Shown here: positions 7,460 through 16,019 of the stretch, one piece after another
Layout of the letters: every line of letters starts with the position of its first letter
How positions within the stretch are numbered: position 1 is the first letter of the stretch
Source of the DNA: Burkholderiales bacterium
GTDB lineage: Bacteria; Pseudomonadota; Gammaproteobacteria; Burkholderiales; SG8-39
Reading direction: 5' to 3'
DNA length: 33,102 nucleotides
NCBI GenBank assembly: GCA_014860395.1
Contig: JACZJU010000329.1
Coordinates: 1 to 33,102, forward strand
The notes under the pieces: generated by a model
What the model saw: the letters and a program-made list of their open reading frames with translations, nothing else
Database searches by the model: none
Told to the model about the DNA's origin: nothing
Made by a program: the position numbers and the translations under genes

Positions 7460-8335
7460 TCAGTCCGAATCCAGGCGCGCCAGCTTGTTTTGCCCGGAAA
7501 GCACCGCGAATGTTTCGGCGTATTCGGAGAGGCGCGCCAGCGCATACGCCCGCTGCGGCGGCGCAAGGCCGCGATCCAGCGCCAGCAGCATCTGTACGTA
7601 GCCCTGCCTGTGCATATCGGACAAGCGCTGGTATTCGGGCGACGCGCCCTCCTCCCAGTCGGTCAGCCAGCGGCGCAGCCTGGGTTCGAGTTCCGCCGGG
7701 CTGCGGTAGGCCTTCAGCATGGCGACGAATTCGTGCTGCCGCCGCTGCCGGTTCTGCAGGCGCAGGGCGTAGACCAGAGGCAACCGTGCGCTTGAACCCC
7801 GGATCTGCGCCTCCTGCGCATCGGACAATTCGCCGAACCATTCGCGCATCAGCTCAAGGTTGCGCTTGTCGCGCCGCGCGCGCTGCTCGGCCTCGGTGCC
7901 GCTGAGGTGTTTCTTGGCGTACTCGGCGTTGGATTTGGCGAATTTCCTCTCCAGGTGCTCGAACTGGGCCGGCGTCAGGGTGGCAAGGACCGCCGCCAAG
8001 TCCGGCGCGGCCTGCTCGGCCATGCGGCGATAGCGCGCTTGGACGCTGTCCAATGCCCACAGCAGGTCCTGCTGGGCAAGTCCCTGGGCGAGCTTGTCGC
8101 CGGCGCTGGCAAGCAGCGCGCTGTAGCGCGGCAGCTCTTCGCTGCGGTGCCAGTCATGGAAACGCGCCAGGCGGGCCTTGAAGTCCGCCTCCTGCGCGCC
8201 TTCAAGCGCGAAATAGTCGTCCGCCATCCAGTGCACCACGCTGTCGGCGTTGTTGTAGGCAAGGCGCGTGCCGCTGCAGCCGGCGAGCCCGATCAAGGCC
8301 AGCAACAGGACCAGGAATTTGCATAGTTGCCGCAT
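7460..8335 (-). CDS. DUF6279-family lipoprotein
   Basis: A 291-residue lipoprotein. The signal peptide ends with the lipobox LAGC, with Cys20 as lipidation site. The mature start GTRLAYNNADSVVHWMADDYF is the hallmark of the DUF6279 family. The remainder is rich in charged helices (EHLERKFAKSNAEYAKK; RARRDKRNLELMREWF) and is probably an all-helical periplasmic domain anchored in the outer membrane. Function is unknown. It lies ten bases downstream of fpr and is probably co-transcribed with it. Confidence 0.85.
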   Translation of the reverse strand: MRQLCKFLVLLLALIGLAGCSGTRLAYNNADSVVHWMADDYFALEGAQEADFKARLARFHDWHRSEELPRYSALLASAGDKLAQGLAQQDLLWALDSVQARYRRMAEQAAPDLAAVLATLTPAQFEHLERKFAKSNAEYAKKHLSGTEAEQRARRDKRNLELMREWFGELSDAQEAQIRGSSARLPLVYALRLQNRQRRQHEFVAMLKAYRSPAELEPRLRRWLTDWEEGASPEYQRLSDMHRQGYVQMLLALDRGLAPPQRAYALARLSEYAETFAVLSGQNKLARLDSD

Positions 8336-8344
8336 GGCGCGTGC

Positions 8345-9088
8345 CTACCAGTAATTTTCCACGCTGATCTGCCCCGGGTCGCGGCGGCGGTGCTTCTTCA
8401 TGCCGCGCTGCTCGAGAGCGTGCACGGTATCGGTGACCATGGCCGGATTGCCGCAGACCATCAGGCGCGAGGCCTCGGCTTCGAGCTTGATGCCCGCCTT
8501 GGCTTCCAGGCGCCCGTCCTCGATTGCCTTGGGGATGCGCCCGCCCAGGGCGAAATCGCAGGGCTCGCCGCTGACGACGGGCACGAATACGAATTTCCCG
8601 GCGTGCTGCGCGAGCAGCGACTGTATCTGCTCCGTGTAGCTCAGGTCCTCGGCGCGACGCACCGCGTGCACCAGCACCACGCGCTCGAAACGCTGCCACG
8701 GCCCCTCGGTCCCGAGTATCGACAGAAAGGGCCCCAGCGCCGTGCCGGTGGCGAGCAGCCACAGGTGCTTGCCCGGCGGCACTTCGCTCAAGGTGAGGAA
8801 ACCTGCGGCCTGCGGCGCAAGATAGACGGAGTCGCCGGCTTCGAGTTTGCACAGGCGCGGCGTCAGCGGGTGTTCGGGCAGCACGACGTAGTAGAACTCG
8901 TGCGGCCGCGCGGAGGGCGCGTTGACGAAGGAATACGGCCGTCCCACCATCTCGCCATCGACCGCCAGCGCCAGCTTGGTGAACTGGCCGGCCTGGAACG
9001 GCGCGACGTCGGCTTCGACCTGCAGCGAATACAGCAGCCCGGCCCAGCGCTTTTGCGCGACCACCGTACCTTCGACCCATTTGCTCAT
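8345..9088 (-). CDS. fpr: Ferredoxin/flavodoxin-NADP(+) reductase
   Basis: A 247-residue FAD enzyme that moves electrons between NADPH and ferredoxin or flavodoxin, used in iron-sulfur repair and oxidative-stress responses. RPYSFVNAP at residues 50-58 is the FAD-binding RxYS motif. TGTALGPFLS at 114-123 and VCGNPAMV near residue 220 form the NADP site. The C-terminal VENYW ends in the aromatic residue typical of the bacterial Fpr subclass. The ATG overlaps the stop of the DUF3301 gene by four bases, which indicates translational coupling. Confidence 0.93.
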   Translation of the reverse strand: MSKWVEGTVVAQKRWAGLLYSLQVEADVAPFQAGQFTKLALAVDGEMVGRPYSFVNAPSARPHEFYYVVLPEHPLTPRLCKLEAGDSVYLAPQAAGFLTLSEVPPGKHLWLLATGTALGPFLSILGTEGPWQRFERVVLVHAVRRAEDLSYTEQIQSLLAQHAGKFVFVPVVSGEPCDFALGGRIPKAIEDGRLEAKAGIKLEAEASRLMVCGNPAMVTDTVHALEQRGMKKHRRRDPGQISVENYW

Positions 9089-9393
9089 AGCATCAGGTGG
9101 GGTTCGGTGTAGAGCGACTCGACCTGGCCGCCGAGCATGACGATGCTGCCTGAGCGGCGGTTGTTGCCGGTATCGCTGAATTCGAACTGATAGGTGCGCC
9201 GCAGCGCCAGGCGCCCGTAGTCATCGCGCGCGAAGCCGAGCGCGACGCATTCCACGGTTTCGTCGAGGAACATCAGGCCGTCGCGCGCGCAGGCGCGCTT
9301 GCCCAAGGCCAGCGCTCGTTCGCGCGCGCGCATGCTGTCGAACCAAAGCCAGACGAGCGCTGCCAGGATAAGCAAGGTGGAGAGTTCAGCCAT
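9085..9393 (-). CDS. DUF3301 domain protein
   Basis: A 102-residue protein with one N-terminal membrane helix (LSTLLILAALVWLWFDSM) followed by a basic segment and a small soluble domain. ALGFARDDYGRLALRRTYQFEFSDTGNNR with a following GGQVESL is the DUF3301 signature common in beta- and gammaproteobacteria. Function is unknown. It is the first gene of the run that continues with fpr, overlapping it by four bases. Confidence 0.88.
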   Translation of the reverse strand: MAELSTLLILAALVWLWFDSMRARERALALGKRACARDGLMFLDETVECVALGFARDDYGRLALRRTYQFEFSDTGNNRRSGSIVMLGGQVESLYTEPHLML

Positions 9394-9448
9394 GGGGTCA
9401 TTTTACATGGGGTCCGCAGGTTTATATGGCGTTCGCATGGGCAAGTTT

Positions 9449-9494
9449 TAAGAGGCCATTTCAGAGTTGATGAAATGGCCCTTGATTTAGGGGC
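9449..9494 (+). repeat. Dispersed two-hairpin repeat, copy B (truncated)
   Basis: TTAAGAGGCCATTTCA (start 9449) and TGAAATGGCC (9471-9480) form a 10-bp stem with a 7-base loop, followed by TTGATTTAGGGG. This matches the first half of copy C, with the top stem pair changed from G-C to A-T. The second hairpin and the GTAACAA tail are absent. It lies between the DUF3301 gene and the convergent end of the aldo/keto reductase gene. Confidence 0.75.
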
Positions 9495-9510
9495 CGCGCC
9501 GCCGGCGCGA

Positions 9511-10548
9511 TCAGGCCGAAGGGCTGGGATAGCGCCGGTGGATGGCGTCGATGCCAGCCAGGGTTTCCGCATCGAGCTCGACCTTGACGCTGTCGATGTT
9601 CTGCTTCAGCTGCGCCAGGTCGGTCGCACCGATGATGGTCGAGGCGACGAACCAGCGCGTGCGCACGAACGCCATCGCCATCTCCGTCGGGCTCAAGCCG
9701 CGGCTCTTGGCGAGCTGGCAATATTCCTCTGCCGCCGCGCGCACCAGCTCACGCTTGTAGCGTTCGCCGAAGTCGGCAAAGCGCGCCAGGCGCGTGCGCG
9801 GCGGCATCGCGCCGCCCGCGAACTTGCCGGTGAGCATGCCCATGGCGAGCGGGCTGTAGGCGAGCAGCGGCAGCTTCTCGCGGAAACTCGCCTCGGCCAG
9901 CTCGCCGTCGAACATGCGGTTCACCAGGCTGTAGCAGTTCTGGATCGTCAGCGGCGGCGGCAGCCCGTGCGCGCGCGCCAGGCGCAGAAACTCGCACACG
10001 CCCCAGGTGGTTTCGTTGGACAGCCCGTAGTGGCGGATCTTGCCCGCCTTGATCAGCCCCGCCATGGCCTCGATCTGCTCGAGGATGGGAATGGCCTGCG
10101 TCTCTTTCGACGGGTCGAAGCGGGTGACGCCGAACATGGGCACGTTGCGCCCCGGCCAGTGGATCTGGTACAGGTCGAGATAGTCCGTCTGCAGCCGCTT
10201 GAGGCTGTCGTTCACCGCCTCGGTGATATTCTCGCGCGTGAGTTCGGTGCGCCCGCCGCGCACCCAGTCGCGTCGCCCCGGGCCGGCCACCTTGCTCGCG
10301 AGGACGATCTTGTCGCGCTTTTGCTTCGCCAGCCAGGAGCCCAGGTAGGTTTCGGTGCGCGAGTAGGTAGCCGGGCCGGGCGGCACCGGGTACATCTCGG
10401 CGGTGTCGATGAAATTGATGCCGTGAGCTAGCGCGAAATCCAGCTGCAGGTGCGCATCGCGCTCGCTGTTCTGCTCGCCCCAGGTCATGGTGCCGAGGCA
10501 GATCTCGGTTACGCGCAGGTCGCTCTCGCCGAGCTTGTTTAATTTCAT
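9511..10548 (-). CDS. tas: Tas-like aldo/keto reductase
   Basis: A 345-residue NADP(H)-dependent oxidoreductase of the aldo/keto reductase superfamily. The catalytic tetrad is visible: Asp48 and Tyr53 in GINFIDTAEMYP, Lys86 in IVLASKVAG, His130 in LYQIHWPGR. The LGTMTWGEQN start and the MYPVPP insertion match the Tas subgroup (E. coli Tas suppresses tyrosine auxotrophy; the physiological substrate is unclear). GAGG five bases before the ATG supports the start. It is flanked by two different repeat elements and appears to be a single-gene unit. Confidence 0.9.
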   Translation of the reverse strand: MKLNKLGESDLRVTEICLGTMTWGEQNSERDAHLQLDFALAHGINFIDTAEMYPVPPGPATYSRTETYLGSWLAKQKRDKIVLASKVAGPGRRDWVRGGRTELTRENITEAVNDSLKRLQTDYLDLYQIHWPGRNVPMFGVTRFDPSKETQAIPILEQIEAMAGLIKAGKIRHYGLSNETTWGVCEFLRLARAHGLPPPLTIQNCYSLVNRMFDGELAEASFREKLPLLAYSPLAMGMLTGKFAGGAMPPRTRLARFADFGERYKRELVRAAAEEYCQLAKSRGLSPTEMAMAFVRTRWFVASTIIGATDLAQLKQNIDSVKVELDAETLAGIDAIHRRYPSPSA

Positions 10549-10626
10549 CGAAGCCTCATCGGTAATTAGACCTGCAAACGCCGCGCTTCACCTGCGCGCG
10601 CCCTTAGAAACCACTGCAAAATGACA

Positions 10627-10702
10627 TGTCATTCCGAGGCCCACGGCCGAGGAATCTGCTGTTTGACGCAAAAGCAGATTCCTCGCTGCGCTCGGAATGA
10701 CA
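10627..10702. repeat. Nested palindromic repeat of the CGAGGAATCT type
   Basis: TGTCATTCCGAG (10627-10638) pairs with CTCGGAATGACA (10691-10702). Inside, CGAGGAATCTGCT (10648-10660) pairs with AGCAGATTCCTCG (10673-10685). From general knowledge, very similar palindromes are scattered between genes in many unrelated bacterial genomes; they behave like small non-autonomous repeats. It sits between the 3' end of the SDR gene and the 5' region of tas. Confidence 0.85.
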
Positions 10703-10721
10703 ATGTTGCGCAGGCTTTCCT

Positions 10722-11501
10722 TCACAACTTCGGCGGGATCAAGCCCATATGCATGCCGCTGTCGACCATGATGGTCTCGCCGGTGACCAGGTCCGCACCT
10801 TCGATCAACCAGGCGATGACGGCGGCGACTTCCTCCGGCGTGCCCGGTCGGCCCAGCGGCGTCCCGTTACGGTAACGCGCTTCGATCGCAGCGTAGCGCG
10901 GCCCGTAGCCTTCGCGCAGCCACTTGGTGTCGACCATGCCGGGGCAGACCGCGTTGACGCGGATCTCCGGGCCGAGCACGCGCGCGAGCGACATGGTCAG
11001 GGTGTTTAGCGCGCCTTTGGAAGCAGCGTAGGCCATGCTCGAGCCCATGCCGTTCTTGCCCGCGATCGACGACACGTTGACCACGGCGCCGCGTCCGCCT
11101 TTTTTCATCGCCGGCGCGCAGGCACGCACCATCTGGTAGCTGCCGACCACGTTGACCGCATAGATGCCGAGAAAATCCTCGGCCGAGAGCGCTTCCAGGT
11201 CGGCGTGATTGGCGAACTTGGTCGCGCCGGCATTGTTGACCAGGGCATCGATGCGGCCCCATTTGTCCAGCGCAGCCTGTGCGAGGCGGCGGCAATCGGC
11301 GTCCTCGACCACATTCGCCTTCACCAGCAATGCCTCGGCGCCCGCGTCCTCGCACGCCTTCAGCGTTTCGCGCGCCGCTTCCTCGCTCTTGCTGTAGTTG
11401 ACCACCACACGCGCGCCGCGACCGGCGAGCAGGATGGCAGTAGCGGCGCCTATGCCGCTCGCCGAGCCGGTGACGATGCAGACTGCGTTTTTCAGATCCA
11501 T
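10722..11501 (-). CDS. SDR-family NAD(P)-dependent oxidoreductase
   Basis: A 259-residue classical short-chain dehydrogenase. TGSASGIG at residues 11-18 binds the cofactor, NNAG is at 89-92, and YAASK at 158-162 gives catalytic Tyr158 and Lys162, with the serine in VNVSSIAG. The C-terminus DLVTGETIMVDSGMHMG is typical of FabG-like enzymes. It likely reduces a 3-oxoacyl or similar carbonyl. ATG 11501 is preferred; a TTG at 11516 would add five residues. It lies downstream of the acyl-CoA ligase gene on the same strand, 134 bases away, so it may share the fatty-acyl metabolism unit. Confidence 0.9.
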   Translation of the reverse strand: MDLKNAVCIVTGSASGIGAATAILLAGRGARVVVNYSKSEEAARETLKACEDAGAEALLVKANVVEDADCRRLAQAALDKWGRIDALVNNAGATKFANHADLEALSAEDFLGIYAVNVVGSYQMVRACAPAMKKGGRGAVVNVSSIAGKNGMGSSMAYAASKGALNTLTMSLARVLGPEIRVNAVCPGMVDTKWLREGYGPRYAAIEARYRNGTPLGRPGTPEEVAAVIAWLIEGADLVTGETIMVDSGMHMGLIPPKL

Positions 11502-11635
11502 GATTCGATTTCCCAAATATAAAGCGTTGTTAAACTGTCGCCACCGGCGTCGCCGGCGAACCGACCGCGTCGGACAACCTGAGCGGCGCCGAAACGCCGT
11601 CGCGGCATACGCCTATACCGGAACGGGCACACGCT

Positions 11636-13312
11636 TCACGGCCTGATCTGCGTCCGCGCCGATTCCTGCTCCTGCAACTGGCGCCACATCACCTTGCCGG
11701 TTGCCGACTTGGGCAGGCTGTCGACGAACTCGACGATGCGCGGGTATTTGTACGCGGCCATGCGCGTCTTGCACCACTCGATGAGATCCTCGGCGCCCAC
11801 GCCGCCTTTGCTCGCGGCCTTCAGCACCACGATCGCCTTCACCGTCTCGCCGCGATGCGCATCGTTGCAGCCGATGACGCAGACTTCCTGGATGTCCGGA
11901 TGCGCGTACATCATCACTTCCACCTCGGCCGGCCAGACCTTGAAGCCGGAGGCGTTGATCATGCGCTTCAAGCGATCGGCGAAAAAGAAGTAGCCCTCCT
12001 CGTCGTAGCGGCCCAGATCGCCGGTGCGAAAATAAGTCTTGCCGCCTATGTCGATGAAGGCCTGCGCGCTCGCCTTGGGGTCGTTCCAGTAGCCCTTGAA
12101 CACCTGCGGTCCGCGCGACACGATCTCGCCGATCTCGCCCACGCCCAGCGGCTCGAGCGTGTCCGGATTGATCACCAGCGCCTCGGTATTGCACCAGGGT
12201 ATGCCCAGGCACTGGCGCTTGGGCCGGTCCGGATGGTTGGTGTGCGTCGCGCCCGAGGTCTCGGTCAGGCCATAGCCTTCGACGAACTCCAGCCCGGTGA
12301 GTTCTTGCAGTCTCTTCCCCACCGCTTCGGGCATGGCCGCCCCGCCGCCGCCGATACCGCGCAGGCTGGCCAGGCTGTCGGCCTTGAAATTCGGGCTGGC
12401 GAAAAGATCGATCACCATGGTCGGGATATTGGTCCAACCCGTCACCTGATGGCGCGCTATCAGCTTCAGCGCGAGCTCGCGGTCCCAGCGCGTCATGATC
12501 ACCAGCTCCGCGCCCAGATACAGCGTGCTGTGCATGAGGTGCACCATGCCGGTGATATGGAAGAACGGCACCACGCACAGGATCACGTCCTCGGCCGATC
12601 CCTTGTTCCAGACGCCGGCGGGTACGGTGTTGGCCATGAGCGTGCTATGCGTATGCATGCAACCCTTGGGCCGGCCGGTGGTGCCCGAGGTATAGGGCAT
12701 GGCGCACATATCGTCGGGCAGCGCCATGGGCACAGCCGGCACGCAAGCCGCCGCCAGCGCATCGCGCCAGGACACGATTTCAGGCTTATCAGCGGCCAGG
12801 GGCGGCAGCCTGAGGAAATCCGGCTGCGCGAGATCGGAGGCGAGATCCGCATATTCGCCGTAATTGGCGGCGATGAGCCGCGCGAGCGTTCCCGCGCCCA
12901 GGAGCGGCGCGATGCGCGCGAGCAGTTCCTGCCCGATGAGCGCGATGCGCGTGCCCGCGTCGTTGACGTAATGCCTCAGTTCCTCGGTCAGGTTCATCGG
13001 ATTGATCGGAACCACGACCGCATCCGCGCGCAGCACGGCGTAGTAGGCGATGACGAACTGCGGGCTGTTCTGCATATAGAGCAGCACGCGCTCGCCCTTC
13101 TTTACCCCGCAGTGCGCCTGCAGATAACCGGCCAAAGCGTCCACCTGCTGCTTCAATTCGCGGTAAGCGAGGCGCCCGCCGTAATAGGAAATCGCGACCT
13201 TGTCCGGATAGCGGGTCGCGGAAACTTCGAGGTTGTAGTAGAGCGTGGTCTGTGGCACCGGCAGCGTGTGCGGTACCCCCTTGGGCCAGTAACGCTCAAG
13301 GCTTTGCTGCAT
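11636..13312 (-). CDS. Acyl-CoA ligase (AMP-dependent, fatty-acid type)
   Basis: A 558-residue ANL-superfamily adenylating enzyme that activates a carboxylic acid with ATP and CoA. The phosphate-binding loop YTSGTTGRPKG is at residues 207-217. YGLTETSG binds the adenylate. TGDLGRYDEEGYFFFADR leads into the hinge. LPKSATGK near residue 540 holds the catalytic lysine. The overall pattern is closest to medium/long-chain fatty-acyl-CoA ligases; exact chain length is unknown. Genes for a MaoC hydratase upstream and an SDR downstream on the same strand suggest a small beta-oxidation-like or side-chain degradation set. Confidence 0.92.
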   Translation of the reverse strand: MQQSLERYWPKGVPHTLPVPQTTLYYNLEVSATRYPDKVAISYYGGRLAYRELKQQVDALAGYLQAHCGVKKGERVLLYMQNSPQFVIAYYAVLRADAVVVPINPMNLTEELRHYVNDAGTRIALIGQELLARIAPLLGAGTLARLIAANYGEYADLASDLAQPDFLRLPPLAADKPEIVSWRDALAAACVPAVPMALPDDMCAMPYTSGTTGRPKGCMHTHSTLMANTVPAGVWNKGSAEDVILCVVPFFHITGMVHLMHSTLYLGAELVIMTRWDRELALKLIARHQVTGWTNIPTMVIDLFASPNFKADSLASLRGIGGGGAAMPEAVGKRLQELTGLEFVEGYGLTETSGATHTNHPDRPKRQCLGIPWCNTEALVINPDTLEPLGVGEIGEIVSRGPQVFKGYWNDPKASAQAFIDIGGKTYFRTGDLGRYDEEGYFFFADRLKRMINASGFKVWPAEVEVMMYAHPDIQEVCVIGCNDAHRGETVKAIVVLKAASKGGVGAEDLIEWCKTRMAAYKYPRIVEFVDSLPKSATGKVMWRQLQEQESARTQIRP

Positions 13313-13380
13313 ATCGCGCTTCCTCCAGGTTCTTCGGCGCTGACGCGCGGCGCGGCGCCGCTGCTAAACGCGGGCCGGCG

Positions 13381-13827
13381 TCAGCCGTATTGGCGCGTCA
13401 CCCACTCCGCGATGCAGGCCGGCTTGTCCGAGCCTTCGCGCTCCACGGTCACGCCCCAAGTGAGCTGGCTTCCGCCCTTGATGGTTTCGAATTTATTCAG
13501 CACGAAGCGACCGCGGATGCGCGCGCCGGCCGGCACGGCATCGGTGAAGCGGACTTTATTCAAGCCGTAGTTGACGCCCATCTTCATGTGGCTGACGTCG
13601 ACCGTGCTCTCCAACAGATGCGACAGCAGCGAAAGCGTGAGAAAGCCGTGCGCGATGGTGCCGCCATAGGGCGATTCGCGCTTTGCGCGCTCCGGATCGA
13701 TATGGATCCACTGGGGATCGACGATGGCGCTGGCGAACTGGTCGATGCGCTCCTGGCCGATCTCGAACCAGGGCGAAACACCGATTTCCTCGCCGACGTG
13801 CAGATGCAGTTGAGTAATATCGTTCAT
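13381..13827 (-). CDS. MaoC-family (R)-enoyl-CoA hydratase
   Basis: A 148-residue hot-dog protein. FASAIVDPQWIHIDPERA contains the hydratase residues (Asp37, His42 region), and GGTIAHGFLTLSLL is the conserved second block. Such enzymes hydrate trans-2-enoyl-CoA to (R)-3-hydroxyacyl-CoA. An ATG at 13845 would add six residues; neither start has an obvious ribosome binding site, and the MNDITQ start fits the family. It probably leads the unit that continues with the acyl-CoA ligase 68 bases on, and is divergent from the DUF423 gene. Confidence 0.9.
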   Translation of the reverse strand: MNDITQLHLHVGEEIGVSPWFEIGQERIDQFASAIVDPQWIHIDPERAKRESPYGGTIAHGFLTLSLLSHLLESTVDVSHMKMGVNYGLNKVRFTDAVPAGARIRGRFVLNKFETIKGGSQLTWGVTVEREGSDKPACIAEWVTRQYG

Positions 13828-13926
13828 AGGCGGGCATTTTGCCATGAAACACCAGGATCACGCCGCTGCGATTGCGCCGCGGAGCAAAGCACAGCAAAAT
13901 GCCTGCTGTTCATACAGTGCATTCAG

Positions 13927-14328
13927 ATGATCAAGGCCGACAACATTCCCGACAGCGCGAGGTTGTTCCTGGCGATCGGCTGCATCGCCGCTGTGCTCGC
14001 GGTCGCGTTCGGCGCGTTCGGCGCGCACGCGCTGAAGGCGCGCCTTGCGCCGGAGCTGATGCAGGTCTACAAAACCGGCGTCGAATATCACTTCTACCAC
14101 GCGCTGGGCCTGATCCTCGTCGGCCTCGCCGCGTTCCACCTGCCGCAATCCGCCAGGCTTCGCGCCGCGGGCTGGGCCATGCTCGCCGGCATCGTGCTGT
14201 TTTCCGGCAGCCTCTATCTGCTCGCGCTCACCGGCATCACCTGGCTGGGCGCGATCACCCCTCTCGGCGGCCTGGCCTTCATCGCCGCCTGGGGTCTGTT
14301 TGCGGCTGCATTCATCGGAAAGCCATAG
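13927..14328 (+). CDS. DUF423 membrane protein
   Basis: A 133-residue integral membrane protein with four apparent helices. The conserved FGAFGAHALKARL block, YHFYHALGLILVG, and the pair FSGSLYLLALTG and ITPLGGLAFIAAW are the DUF423 (YgdD-like) signatures. Function is not established. ATG 13927 is supported by the family start. Its stop is one base from the start of the diguanylate cyclase gene, so both are probably on one transcript. Confidence 0.9.
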   Translation: MIKADNIPDSARLFLAIGCIAAVLAVAFGAFGAHALKARLAPELMQVYKTGVEYHFYHALGLILVGLAAFHLPQSARLRAAGWAMLAGIVLFSGSLYLLALTGITWLGAITPLGGLAFIAAWGLFAAAFIGKP

Positions 14329-14329
14329 C

Positions 14330-15973
14330 ATGGACGATGCCTGGCAGTTTCCCGGTTACGCGGCCTTGCTGGTACTGGCCGTGATGCTTACCGGCGGCAT
14401 TGCCATGGCGGCTTGGCCGCGGCGCAGCGCTCCCGGGGGAACCGCGTTCGTCCTGATGATGATCGCCACCGCGGTTTGGTCGCTGTTCCGCATTCTCGAG
14501 GCGATTGCCGTCCAACCCGGCGACAAGATCTACTGGGCCCGGTTCGAATTCCTGGGCGTGGTCGCCATCCCCACGCTTTGGCTGCTGTTCACTCGCCAGT
14601 ATTCCAGGCGCGAGCGCGTCAGCCCCGGGCTCGGCCCGATCTGGCTGTGGATCGTCCCTGCCGCAGTGCTGGCGCTCGTGTTCAGCAATGCGCAGCACGG
14701 CTGGTTCTGGACCGAGATCAAGCCCGTGTCCGCCGAACCAGGCGCAAACCTTGTATTCGCGCACGGGCCGGCCTTCTGGGTCTCGGCGTCGTACAACTAC
14801 CTGCTGGTCCTGATCGGCACGGTAACGCTGCTGCTTGCACTGCTGCGCGGCAAGGACGTGGACCGGCGCCAGGCGACGGGCTTGCTGGCCGGCGCGTTTG
14901 TCATCTGGATCGCGAACATGATCCATCTCGCCGGGCTGTTCCCCATTGCGGGTCTGGATCCGACGCCGTTCGCCTTCGTCCTGACCGGCGCGACCTATAT
15001 CTACACCATGTACCGCTACCGGCTGTTCGACCCGGTGCCGGTGTCGCGCCACACGCTGCTCGATAACATGATCGAAGGCGTGCTGGTGCTCGACAACGAG
15101 CGGCGCATTGCCGACCTCAACACCGCTGCCCTGGGCTATCTCGGACTGTCCGGGCACAGCTCCAACGGCGCGTACGCAAAAGAACTGCTCGCGAACTGGC
15201 CGCAACTGCTGCATTACTGCAACAGCGACGCCGAGGCGCAGGGCGAGGTCTACGTGCTGGATCGGCACTTCGACGTGCGCGCGATGCCGCTGTATGAAAA
15301 CGGCCACAGGCGCGTCGGCCTGCTGCTGGTGCTGCACGATATCAGCACCTATCGCATGGCGCAGAACCAGCTGCGCGAGGCCAACGAACGGCTGCGGGCG
15401 CATGTGCTCGAAATAGAGGCGCTGCAAGTCAAGCTGCGCGAGCAGGCGATACGCGATTCGCTCACCGGTCTGTTCAACCGCCGCTTCCTCGAGGAAACGC
15501 TGCAGCGCGAATTCGCGCGGGCGGCCCGGTCAGCCCGGCCGCTGGGTATCGTCATGATCGACATCGACCATTTCAAGGAGCTCAACGACGCCCATGGTCA
15601 CCGCGCCGGCGACGCCGCGCTGCTGGCGGTCGGAAGACTACTCGCCGCCCAGACCCGCGGCGGCGACGTGGCCTGTCGCTACGGCGGCGAAGAGTTCGTG
15701 CTCGCCCTGCCGGGCGCGAACCTGGAAACGGCGCACGAACGTGCCGAGCATCTGCGGCGCGCGGTCGAAAGCCTGCGGGTACTGCAGGACGACGCGGTAT
15801 TGTCGATGACCATTTCCGCGGGCATCGCCGCCTATCCCGTGCACGGCGAGCGCGTGGACCAAGTGCTGGATAATGCCGACCGGGCGCTTTACCAGGCCAA
15901 GAACAGCGGACGCAACCAGTGCGTGGTGCGCGCCGTCGGAACCCCGCCCGCTTCCAAGGCCGATGTCGGCTGA
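14330..15973 (+). CDS. Membrane diguanylate cyclase (7TM sensor, PAS, GGDEF)
   Basis: A 547-residue protein. Residues 1-230 form a seven-helix membrane region of the histidine-kinase-N-terminal 7TM type (with WSLFRILEAIAV and WARFEFLGVVAIPTLWLLF). Residues about 240-345 are a PAS-like domain (LLDNMIEGVLVLDNERRIADLN). A coiled-coil linker follows (REANERLRAHVLEIEALQVK). The GGDEF domain starts near 385 (DSLTGLFNRRFLEE). The active-site motif is GGEEF at 452-456. An RxxD inhibitory site (RGGD, 443-446) lies five residues before it, so the enzyme should make c-di-GMP and be product-inhibited. The ligand sensed is unknown. The start is one base after the DUF423 stop. Confidence 0.92.
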   Translation: MDDAWQFPGYAALLVLAVMLTGGIAMAAWPRRSAPGGTAFVLMMIATAVWSLFRILEAIAVQPGDKIYWARFEFLGVVAIPTLWLLFTRQYSRRERVSPGLGPIWLWIVPAAVLALVFSNAQHGWFWTEIKPVSAEPGANLVFAHGPAFWVSASYNYLLVLIGTVTLLLALLRGKDVDRRQATGLLAGAFVIWIANMIHLAGLFPIAGLDPTPFAFVLTGATYIYTMYRYRLFDPVPVSRHTLLDNMIEGVLVLDNERRIADLNTAALGYLGLSGHSSNGAYAKELLANWPQLLHYCNSDAEAQGEVYVLDRHFDVRAMPLYENGHRRVGLLLVLHDISTYRMAQNQLREANERLRAHVLEIEALQVKLREQAIRDSLTGLFNRRFLEETLQREFARAARSARPLGIVMIDIDHFKELNDAHGHRAGDAALLAVGRLLAAQTRGGDVACRYGGEEFVLALPGANLETAHERAEHLRRAVESLRVLQDDAVLSMTISAGIAAYPVHGERVDQVLDNADRALYQAKNSGRNQCVVRAVGTPPASKADVG

Positions 15974-16019
15974 CAGCCCCGTGGCGGCTTGAGCCCGCGC
16001 CAAGAACTGCAAGTCGGAT

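Noticed and set aside
10627..10702. Palindrome considered as an intrinsic terminator
   Set aside because: The nested arms and CGAGGAATCT wording fit a widespread repeat better, and there is no T-run at the 3' side of either strand.
11855..14328. Long plus-strand frames opposite the acyl-CoA ligase and MaoC genes
   Set aside because: The opposite strand carries intact enzyme motifs. Only the last 133 codons of the second frame (DUF423, from 13927) are real.
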